Below, piece after piece: positions 57,530-64,000 of a DNA stretch of 64,000 nucleotides (its first letter is position 1; the number at the start of each line of letters is the position of its first letter). Position numbers and translations under genes: made by a program. The notes under the pieces were generated by a model, which worked only from the letters and a program-made list of their open reading frames with translations, was not told the origin of the DNA and did not search any database. This stretch comes from Isoptericola cucumis (GTDB lineage Bacteria > Actinomycetota > Actinomycetes > Actinomycetales > Cellulomonadaceae), in the NCBI RefSeq assembly GCF_014635665.1, contig NZ_BMDG01000001.1, positions 62,001 through 126,000 of the forward strand. Reading direction: 5' to 3'.

Positions 57530-59595
57530 CACCGCAGGAACGCCTGCGCGACGCCCGCGTCGACGGGCACGTGCAGACCGGTGGTGTGCGAGAAGTCCGG
57601 GGTGCACAGCGCGTAGACGGCGTTCGCGACGTGCTCGGGCAGCACCTCCCGCTTGAGCAGGGTGCGCTGGGCGTAGAACTTGCCCAGGTCCTGCTCCTCG
57701 ATGCCGTACGTCTTGGCGCGGTTGGCGCCCCAGCCGGAGGCGAAGATGCCGGACCCGCGCACGACGCCGTCGGGGTTGATGCCGTTGACCTTGATGCCGT
57801 GCTCGCCGAGCTCGGCGGCCAGCAGCCGCACCTGGTGCGCCTGGTCGGCCTTGGTGGCCGAGTACGCGATGTTGTTCGGCCCCGCGAACACGGAGTTCTT
57901 CGACGAGATGTAGACGACGTCGCCGCCGAGCTTCTGGTCCACGAGGATGCGCGCGGCGTTCTTGGCCACCAGGAACGAGCCCTTGGCCATGACGTCGTGC
58001 TGCAGGTCCCAGTCGGCCTCGGTGGTGTCGAACAGCGACTTGCTCAGCGACAGCCCCGCGTTGTTCACCACGATGTCGACGCCGCCGAAGGCGAGGACGG
58101 CGTCGGCGAGCGCCGCCTGCACCGCGGCCTCGTCGGCGACGTTCGCCGCCAGCCCGACCGCGACGTCGGTGCTCCCGATCAACTCGTTGATCTCAGTGGC
58201 CGCGGCCACGGACTTCTCCAGGTCCAGGTCGGCGACGACGACGCACGCGCCCTCGGCGGCGAGGCGCGTCGCGATGGCCTTGCCGATGCCCGACGCCGCG
58301 CCGGTGACGAAGGCGATGCGCGTGGCGAGCGGCTTGGGCTTCGGCTTGCGCTGCAGCTTGGCCTCCTCGAGCGCCCAGTACTCGATGCGGAACTTCTCCG
58401 ACTCGTCGATGGGGGCGTAGGTGGACAGCGCCTCCGCCCCGCGCATGACGTTGACGGCGTTGACGTAGAACTCGCCCGCCACGCGCGCGGTCTGCTTGTC
58501 CGCGCCGTAGGAGAACATGCCGACGCCCGGCACCAGGACGATCGCGGGGTCGGCGCCGCGCATGGCGGGCGGCTCCTCGCCGCGGGCGCGCGCCTCGGCG
58601 GCGCCGCGCTCGTAGTAGGCCGTGTAGTCGGCCCGGTACGCCTCGTGCAGCTCCGGCAGCCGCTCGACGATCTCCTCCACCGTGGCGGTGGCCGGCAGGT
58701 CCACGACCAGCGGCTTCACCTTGGTGCGCAGGAAGTGGTCGGGGCAGCTCGTGCCCAGTGCGGCCAGGCGCGGGTGCTCGGCGCTCGCGAGGAAGTCGAG
58801 CACGACGTCGGAGTCGGTGAAGTGCCCGACCTGCGGCCTGTCGTGGGACGCGACGGCGCGCAGGTGCGGCGCGAGGGCCGCCGCCTTGGCACGCCGCTCG
58901 TCCTCGGGCAGGGCGCCGTAACCCTCGAGCGCGGGGCCGAAGGGCTCGGGCCGCCCGTGCTGCTCGATGTACGCGGCGGCCGTGGCGATGATCCACAGCG
59001 AGTTCGCCTCGGCCTCCTGGGACGTGTCGCCCCAGGCGGTGATGCCGTGCCCGCCGAGCACGGTGCCGATCGCCTCGGGGTGGGCGGCCTTGATCTCCGC
59101 GATGTCGAGGCCGAGCTGGAAGCCGGGTCGGCGCCACGGCACCCACACGACCTTGCCGCCGAAGACGGTGTCGGTGAGCGCCGGCCCGTCGGCCGCGGTC
59201 GCGATCGCGATGCCCGCGTCGGGGTGCAGGTGGTCGACGTGCGCGGCGTCGACCAGGCCGTGCATGGCCGTGTCGATGCTGGGGGCCGCGCCGCCCTTGC
59301 CGTGCAGGCAGTAGTCGAACGCGGCGACCATCTCGTCCTCGCGCTCCAGGCCCGGGTAGACGTCCGCGAGGGCGCGCAGCCGGTCCAGGCGCAGGACGGC
59401 GAGCCCGGACTCCGTGAGGGTGCCGAGGTCGCCGCCGGAGCCCTTGACCCACAGCAGCTCGACGTCCCGCCCCGTGACGGGGTCCTTCTCGATCCCCTTG
59501 GCGGACGTGTTGCCGCCGGCGTAGTTGGTGTTGCGCGGGTCGGCCCCGAGGCGGTTCGAGCGCTCGACGAGGGAAGCGACGGTCGGGTTCGTCAT
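57529..59595 (-). CDS. Bifunctional rhamnulose-1-phosphate aldolase/lactaldehyde dehydrogenase (RhaEW)
   Basis: 688 residues. The N-terminal class II aldolase domain (about 1-400) has NYAGGNTSAKG and the zinc-histidine motif DAAHVDHLHPDAG plus GGHGITAWGD; the C-terminal SDR domain (about 430-688) has FVTGAASGIG, VNNAGLSLSKS, and Tyr/Lys in NIAYSATKADQAH. It splits rhamnulose 1-phosphate to dihydroxyacetone phosphate and L-lactaldehyde and oxidises the aldehyde to lactate, which the lutABC system 26 kb away could use. ATG at 59595. Confidence 0.93.
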   Translation of the reverse strand: MTNPTVASLVERSNRLGADPRNTNYAGGNTSAKGIEKDPVTGRDVELLWVKGSGGDLGTLTESGLAVLRLDRLRALADVYPGLEREDEMVAAFDYCLHGKGGAAPSIDTAMHGLVDAAHVDHLHPDAGIAIATAADGPALTDTVFGGKVVWVPWRRPGFQLGLDIAEIKAAHPEAIGTVLGGHGITAWGDTSQEAEANSLWIIATAAAYIEQHGRPEPFGPALEGYGALPEDERRAKAAALAPHLRAVASHDRPQVGHFTDSDVVLDFLASAEHPRLAALGTSCPDHFLRTKVKPLVVDLPATATVEEIVERLPELHEAYRADYTAYYERGAAEARARGEEPPAMRGADPAIVLVPGVGMFSYGADKQTARVAGEFYVNAVNVMRGAEALSTYAPIDESEKFRIEYWALEEAKLQRKPKPKPLATRIAFVTGAASGIGKAIATRLAAEGACVVVADLDLEKSVAAATEINELIGSTDVAVGLAANVADEAAVQAALADAVLAFGGVDIVVNNAGLSLSKSLFDTTEADWDLQHDVMAKGSFLVAKNAARILVDQKLGGDVVYISSKNSVFAGPNNIAYSATKADQAHQVRLLAAELGEHGIKVNGINPDGVVRGSGIFASGWGANRAKTYGIEEQDLGKFYAQRTLLKREVLPEHVANAVYALCTPDFSHTTGLHVPVDAGVAQAFLR

Positions 59596-59653
59596 CGTGC
59601 TGCTCCGGTGTGGTCGATGGAGGGGAGAGGGCGCCGGGCTCGGGCGAGCGTGG

Positions 59654-60820
59654 TCACGCGCCCCACCCTGCCTGCTGGCCGCCGACGCGCTCGGCGGCGA
59701 TCTGCGCCTGGTAGCCGGACCGCGCGTAGGCGGCCATCGGGTCGGCGGGCAGGCCCCGCGACTCCCGGTAGCCGGCGAGGGCGGGCCGCACGTCCGTGTA
59801 GAACGCGTCCATGAAGATCTCGTTCGCGGCGAGGACGTCGCCGGAGTCCTGCGCCTTGCCCAGCGCGTCCCGGTCGAGCAGCAGCGCGCGGGCGGTCATC
59901 TCCTGGACGTTCAGCACCGAGCGGACCTGCCCGGGCACCTTGTCCTCGATGTTGTGGCACTGGTCCAGCATCAGCGCCACCGGCGAGCCCTCGTCGAGCC
60001 CGCCGCCGCGGATCACCTCGACCATGATGCGGAAGAGCTGGAACGGGTCGGCCGCGCCCACGATGAGGTCGTCGTCGGCGTAGAACCGGGAGTTGAAGTC
60101 GAACGAGCCGAGCTTCCCGAGCCGCAGGAGCTGCGCCACGATGAACTCGATGTTGGTGCCCGGGGCGTGGTGGCCGGTGTCCAGGCACACGAACGCCTTG
60201 TCGCCGAGGGCGCTCACCTGCGCGTACGACGTGCCCCAGTCGGGCACGTCGGTGTGGTAGAACGCCGGCTCGAAGAACTTGTACTCCAGCACCATGCGCT
60301 GCGCGTCGCCCAGGTGGGCGTAGATCTCGGCCAGCGACTCGTGCAGCCGGTCCTGGCGGGCGCGCATGTCGCCCTGGCCCGGGTAGTTGGTGCCGTCCGC
60401 CAGCCAGATCTTCAGGTCGCGCGACCCGGTCGCGTCCATGACCTCGATGCAGCGCAGGTGGTGGTCGATCGCCTGGCGCCGCACGGCGGCGTCGGTGTGG
60501 GTCAGGGAGCCGAGCTTGTACGCGTCGTCCTGGAACGTGTTCGAGTTGATGGTGCCGAGGTCGACGCCGTGGTCGTTCGCGAAGCGGCGCAGCTCGGCGT
60601 AGTCGTCCACGGTGTCCCACGGGATGTGCAGGGCGACGACGGGCGCCAGGCCCGTCAGCTCGTGCACCTTCGCGGCGTCGGCGATCTTCTCCTGCGGGGT
60701 GCGCGGCGTGCCGGGCGTGCTGAAGACGCGGAAGCGGGTGCCGGAGTTGCCGTACGCCCACGACGGCACCTCGATGGCGAGGCGGTCCAGGGTGGGGACG
60801 ATGTCGTCGAAGGTGGTCAT
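59654..60820 (-). CDS. rhaI: L-rhamnose isomerase (RhaI type)
   Basis: 388 residues. Metal-dependent TIM-barrel isomerase of the non-enteric RhaI family, with segments LKIWLADGTNYPGQGDMRARQDRL, LEYKFFEPAFYHTDVPDWGTS, VCLDTGHHAPGTNIEFIV and SFDFNSRFYADDDLIVG, which hold the Glu/Asp/His metal ligands. Interconverts L-rhamnose and L-rhamnulose. ATGA overlap with the mutarotase gene; 58 bases before the aldolase gene. Confidence 0.93.
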   Translation of the reverse strand: MTTFDDIVPTLDRLAIEVPSWAYGNSGTRFRVFSTPGTPRTPQEKIADAAKVHELTGLAPVVALHIPWDTVDDYAELRRFANDHGVDLGTINSNTFQDDAYKLGSLTHTDAAVRRQAIDHHLRCIEVMDATGSRDLKIWLADGTNYPGQGDMRARQDRLHESLAEIYAHLGDAQRMVLEYKFFEPAFYHTDVPDWGTSYAQVSALGDKAFVCLDTGHHAPGTNIEFIVAQLLRLGKLGSFDFNSRFYADDDLIVGAADPFQLFRIMVEVIRGGGLDEGSPVALMLDQCHNIEDKVPGQVRSVLNVQEMTARALLLDRDALGKAQDSGDVLAANEIFMDAFYTDVRPALAGYRESRGLPADPMAAYARSGYQAQIAAERVGGQQAGWGA

Positions 60821-61251
60821 CGCTGTTCCTCTCGGGTGCTGCGTGCCGCGGCGTCCGCCGGGTCGTTCGGGTGGGTCGGGTGGGTCGCGCCGGCGGGGTC
60901 GAGGGCCGCGAGCTGCGTCTCCAGGTGGAAGATCTCGGTGAGCTCCGCCATCTGCTCGTCGGGCCCGGCGCCCGCGAAGAACCGCGCCATCGCGGCCTGC
61001 CAGCGCGCGTTCACCTCGCGGAGCCCCATGCCGGCGCGGGCGCCGTCCGGGTCCGTGGACTCGAAGTAGCCCACGACGAGCCCGTCGGGGGCGGTGAAGA
61101 TCGAGTAGTTCTCCCAGCCGGTGCCCTGCAGCGCGCGGAGCATCTCGGGCCAGACGGCGGCGTGCTCGCGCGCGTACTCGTCCAGCAGCTCGGGCCGGAC
61201 CCGGAACTGGAACATGACGCGGCGCCGGTCGCCCGGCCGGGGGCCGGTCAT
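60817..61251 (-). CDS. rhaM: L-rhamnose mutarotase
   Basis: 144 residues. DUF718-type ferredoxin-like fold: MFQFRVRPELLDEYAREHAAVWPEMLRAL with the catalytic histidine in EHAAVWPE, then YSIFTAPDGLVVGYFES and ARWQAAMARFF. Speeds alpha/beta interconversion of L-rhamnose for the isomerase. A 35-residue polar C-terminal tail is longer than usual. ATGA overlaps at both ends. Confidence 0.9.
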   Translation of the reverse strand: MTGPRPGDRRRVMFQFRVRPELLDEYAREHAAVWPEMLRALQGTGWENYSIFTAPDGLVVGYFESTDPDGARAGMGLREVNARWQAAMARFFAGAGPDEQMAELTEIFHLETQLAALDPAGATHPTHPNDPADAAARSTREEQR

Positions 61252-62555
61252 CGCTGCGCCCCCGAGACCGTGGCCGGGGTGCCGTACCGCTCGGCCTCGA
61301 TGTCCTCGAGCGACCGGCCCCGCGTGTTCGGCGCCCAGATCGTGCCGATGAGCAGCGCGGCGCCGAGCAGGCCGAGGATGAGGTAGCCGAGCGAGTGCAG
61401 GCCGATCGTGGTCAGCAGCACCGGGAACACGCTGGAGAGCAGCCCCACCATGACGCGGGCGAGCATGAACAGCACGCCCTGGGCGCTGGCCCGGTAGCGA
61501 GTGGCGAACAGCTCCGCCGTCCACAGCCCGTAGAACGCCTGGGCGCCGAGGCCGGCCGAGACGCCCCAGCCGATGGCGAAGAAGAACAGCGAGAACGTCC
61601 CGGGCGGGGCATAGATCAGCACGGCCCAGGCCACGACCCCCAGCGCGGCGCCGCCGCAGTAGAGCCACCGGCGGCTGACGCGGTCGGCGTACCGCATGAA
61701 CCCGAACCAGGTCCCGGCGACGGTGCAGCCCCAGACCAGCACCTGCAGCAGGTTCTGCTCGGTGACGTCGGTGAGCCCGGCCGCGTCGTACACCCGCGGC
61801 TGGAAGATGCCGGCCTGGCCGGCCACGGTGTTCCACAGCGCGTAGACGCCGAAGAGGAAGGCGAGCGGCACCAGGTTGCGCCGGTCGCGCAGCAGCGCGA
61901 CCACGCCGGAGAAGAAGCTGCGCCGCTCCCCCGCGGCCTGTGCCGCGTCCTTGCCGTCCTTCCACAGCCGCGACTCGGCCAGGCCGCGGCGCACCCACCA
62001 GGTGACCGCCGCGACGACGCCGAGGTGCAGGAAGATCAGGCGGTTGCCGAGCAGCCCCAGCGGCTCGACCAGGACGGCGAGCGCGAAGCCGATCATCGGG
62101 CCGACCGACCAGGCGAGCTGGGCGGTGCCGACGTGCTTGGCGCGCTCGTGCGCGGGGGCCTCCTCCGCGATGTAGGTCCAGGAGGCCGGCACGCCCGCCC
62201 CGACCGCGATCCCCATGAGCACCACGCCCACCAGGAGCATCGGGAAGCTGCCCGCGAACGTCACGACCACCGCGCCCAGGAGGAAGAGCAGCAGGTCGTA
62301 GGTGTAGATGAACTTGCGCCCGTAGTGGTCGCAGAGCGGCCCGCCGATCGCGGCGCCGACGGCGGCTCCGAAGGCGTTGGCGCTCAGCGCGGCGAGCAGG
62401 CCGGCGAGCGCGTCGTCGAACCCGAAGTGCGTCTGCCAGGCGGTGAGGCTGGTGGCGATCGCGATGATCGCGCCGGCCTCGATGTAGTTGGACATGGCGA
62501 CCGCGATGGTCGCCTTCCAGCCCGTGGTGCGCCCGGCTGCGGTGGGGACCGGCAT
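61248..62555 (-). CDS. MFS transporter of the rhamnose operon
   Basis: 435 residues with 12 helices. Sugar-porter-like pattern: GGPLCDHYGRKFIYTYDLL after helix 2, SWTYIAEEAPAHERAKHVG after helix 4, and ATRYRASAQGVLFMLARVM in the second half. Position as first gene of the rhamnose operon makes L-rhamnose (or a rhamnoside) uptake by proton symport the likely role. GGAGGAGAG precedes the ATG at 62555. A LacI operator lies upstream. Confidence 0.88.
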   Translation of the reverse strand: MPVPTAAGRTTGWKATIAVAMSNYIEAGAIIAIATSLTAWQTHFGFDDALAGLLAALSANAFGAAVGAAIGGPLCDHYGRKFIYTYDLLLFLLGAVVVTFAGSFPMLLVGVVLMGIAVGAGVPASWTYIAEEAPAHERAKHVGTAQLAWSVGPMIGFALAVLVEPLGLLGNRLIFLHLGVVAAVTWWVRRGLAESRLWKDGKDAAQAAGERRSFFSGVVALLRDRRNLVPLAFLFGVYALWNTVAGQAGIFQPRVYDAAGLTDVTEQNLLQVLVWGCTVAGTWFGFMRYADRVSRRWLYCGGAALGVVAWAVLIYAPPGTFSLFFFAIGWGVSAGLGAQAFYGLWTAELFATRYRASAQGVLFMLARVMVGLLSSVFPVLLTTIGLHSLGYLILGLLGAALLIGTIWAPNTRGRSLEDIEAERYGTPATVSGAQR

Positions 62556-62608
62556 CGGGTCTCTCCTCCCCGTCGTCGTCGACGTGTGCACTGCCCTCAT
62601 CGGCAGGG

Positions 62609-62620
62609 TGAATCGTTTCA
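62609..62620. promoter_or_regulatory. LacI-type operator of the rhamnose locus
   Basis: TGAATCGTTTCA differs by one base from the classic LacI-family palindrome TGAAACGTTTCA. It lies 54 bases upstream of the transporter start, in the 264-base divergent region shared with the lacI gene. Confidence 0.65.
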
Positions 62621-62819
62621 AGCACGATAGCCGGAGGCCGCCCGCCCGTGCAAGCCCGCGCCCCTCCCCGGACCGGGCGAAACCGGTCTCCTCGAGGCGT
62701 GCGAACCGTCGCGGTGGAGTACGTTGAGGGCGCCGGGCGCCGGCGCCCACGGGTCGGCCGACGTGCCGCCCCCAGGTGCCGAGCGGCCCGCCGAGCACCT
62801 GCCGACGACCGAGGGGACC

Positions 62820-63836
62820 ATGGCCACCACCACCCGACGCCGCGCGTCGATCAGCGACGTCGCCCGCCTGGCCCAGGTGTCGGTCGGCACGGTCTCCAAC
62901 GTCCTCAACCGGCCCGACCGCGTCGCGCCCGCCACCCGTGACCGCGTCCTCACCGCGATCACGGAGCTCGACTTCGTGCCCAACGGCTCGGCCCGCCAGC
63001 TGCGCGCCGGCACGATCACCACCGCCGGCGCCATCGTCCTTGACGTCGCCAACCCGTTCTTCACCGACGTCGCCCGCGGCATCGAGGACCGGCTCGACGA
63101 GGCCGGCTACACGCTCATGCTCGCGAGCTCCGACGAGGACCCCGAGCGCGAGGCCCGCTACCTGCGCCTCTTCGAGGAGCACGGCGTGCAGGGCGTCATG
63201 GTCGTGCCCGCCACCCCCGACCTCGCGCACCTCGAGGCCGCGCGCGCCCGCGGCCTGCGGGTCGTGCTCCTCGACCGGCCGTCGCCGTCCGACACGCTCT
63301 CCTCCGTCGCCGTCGACGACCGGGCCGGCGCCGCCGCCGCCACGCGCCACCTGCTCGGGCTGGGCCACGAGCGGCTCGCGTTCGTCAACGGGTCCCACTC
63401 GATCCGCCAGTGCGCCGACCGCGCCGCCGGCGTCCGCGCCGCCCTGGCCGAAGGCGGGCTCGACCCGCAGACCGCGCTCGTCGAGATCACCATCCCGAGC
63501 CTCAACGCGGACGGAGGGCAGACCGGCACCCAGCAGGTGCTCGCCCTGAACGAGCGGCCCACCGCGATGCTCTGCGTCAACGACCTCACCGCCCTCGGGG
63601 CGCTGCGGGCGCTCCGGGCCGCCGACGTGCCCGTGCCGTCCGGCATGGCGGTCGTCGGGTACGACGACGTCGCCTTCGCCGGCGAGCTCGCGACCCCGCT
63701 GACCTCGGTGCGCCAGCCCACCCACCAGCTCGGCCACCACGCGGCCGACCTGCTCCTGCGCCCGGACGACGCCGTCGAGCACGTGACGTTCCAGCCCGAG
63801 CTCGTGATCCGCGAGTCCACGACCGGCACCGGCTGA
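62820..63836 (+). CDS. LacI-family regulator of the rhamnose operon
   Basis: 338 residues. HTH ASISDVARLAQVSVGTVSNVLN at 9-30, then the sensor domain (GAIVLDVANPFFTDVARGIED; VVGYDDVAFAGELATPLTSV). The ATG at 62820 has GAGGGGAC upstream, so unlike other regulators here it is not leaderless. Divergent from the rhamnose genes with a near-consensus LacI operator between them, so it is very probably their repressor. Confidence 0.92.
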   Translation: MATTTRRRASISDVARLAQVSVGTVSNVLNRPDRVAPATRDRVLTAITELDFVPNGSARQLRAGTITTAGAIVLDVANPFFTDVARGIEDRLDEAGYTLMLASSDEDPEREARYLRLFEEHGVQGVMVVPATPDLAHLEAARARGLRVVLLDRPSPSDTLSSVAVDDRAGAAAATRHLLGLGHERLAFVNGSHSIRQCADRAAGVRAALAEGGLDPQTALVEITIPSLNADGGQTGTQQVLALNERPTAMLCVNDLTALGALRALRAADVPVPSGMAVVGYDDVAFAGELATPLTSVRQPTHQLGHHAADLLLRPDDAVEHVTFQPELVIRESTTGTG

Positions 63837-63855
63837 CGGCGGGGGGCGCCCTCGC

Positions 63856-64000
63856 CTACCGCTCGGCGCGCGACCGCGCGGCGACGAGCGGGAGGAAGAT
63901 GTCGTCGACGATCTCCTCCAGCACGCTGCGGGGCACCGGCCGAAGGGTCATGAGCAGCTCGTGCCGCAGCAGGTCGAACGGCAGCGCGACGACCCGGGGG
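63856..64000 (-). CDS. C-terminal end of a probable TetR/AcrR-family regulator (window edge)
   Basis: The last 48 codons of a minus-strand gene that begins beyond the window. The visible part, with RVVALPFDLLRHELLMTLRP and VLEEIVDDIFLPLVAARSR, resembles the C-terminal helices of TetR/AcrR-family proteins. It ends at TAG 63856, 19 bases past the convergent lacI gene. The DNA-binding half is not visible, so the call is tentative. Confidence 0.55.
   Translation of the reverse strand, partial: PRVVALPFDLLRHELLMTLRPVPRSVLEEIVDDIFLPLVAARSRAER

Noticed and set aside
1-64000. Genomic island, prophage or insertion sequence
   Set aside because: No integrase, transposase, phage gene, tRNA attachment site or marked base-composition step was seen.

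Overview
The window is very GC-rich (long stretches near 75% G+C), almost wall-to-wall genes, and uses many GTG (and one TTG) starts, 4-nt ATGA/GTGA gene overlaps, a global-ATPase style of sugar ABC importer and LacI/GntR regulators next to the operons they probably control. This fits a saprophytic actinobacterium of the Micrococcales, something like the Cellulomonadaceae/Promicromonosporaceae; the genus is an inference. No rRNA, tRNA, insertion sequence, prophage or CRISPR array was seen, and no intergenic gap exceeds 300 bases.

Layout. 1-4.8 kb: a tightly overlapped operon for branched-chain 2-oxoacid dehydrogenase (E1alpha, E1beta, E2) running into an acyl-CoA carboxylase subunit, with a divergent Lrp-type regulator. 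4.8-8 kb: a DUF2264 protein and a divergent 2-hydroxyacid dehydrogenase. 7.9-13.7 kb: a minus-strand series of aldo/keto reductase, PfkB kinase, glutaminase, MFS transporter and amidohydrolase. 13.9-17.9 kb: a small membrane protein, a two-enzyme flavoprotein fusion (LLM + FAD-linked oxidase) with its divergent MarR regulator and a strong palindromic operator, and an SDR. 18-26.2 kb: a sugar ABC importer divergent from a LacI regulator fused to a DUF6807 (PmoA-like) domain, with two Gfo/Idh/MocA dehydrogenases. 26.4-32.4 kb: a ketoacyl synthase III, a FadR-type regulator with two operators, lutABC for lactate oxidation, and a small P-loop kinase. 32.4-35.6 kb: an orphan glycosyltransferase, a LacI and a GntR regulator.

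35.6-42.2 kb is the most striking region: an ACS-type MFS transporter, a 3-hydroxyacid dehydrogenase, and homologues of L-erythrulose kinase (DhaK-DhaL fusion), L-erythrulose-1-phosphate isomerase (TIM family) and D-erythrulose-4-phosphate isomerase (RpiB family), headed by a xylose-isomerase-like TIM barrel and a perfect 22-bp palindrome. Together they suggest uptake of a C5 sugar acid, oxidation to a 3-oxo acid, decarboxylation to erythrulose, and conversion to erythrose 4-phosphate. 42.3-45.6 kb is a translationally coupled trio, Gfo/Idh - DUF993 - sugar isomerase, whose pathway is unknown.

46.2-55.4 kb is a mannoside or N-glycan utilisation locus: GH5, LacI, ABC importer, GH3 and GH125, with paired operators in the divergent promoter. 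55.6-64 kb holds an RsbW-like ATPase, a complete L-rhamnose operon (MFS, mutarotase, isomerase, aldolase/lactaldehyde dehydrogenase, rhamnulokinase) with a divergent LacI regulator, and the 3' end of a probable TetR gene. Both ABC importers lack an ATPase gene here and presumably use a shared one encoded elsewhere. Several regulator genes have a -10 hexamer only 6-8 nt before the start codon and no Shine-Dalgarno, which implies leaderless mRNAs.
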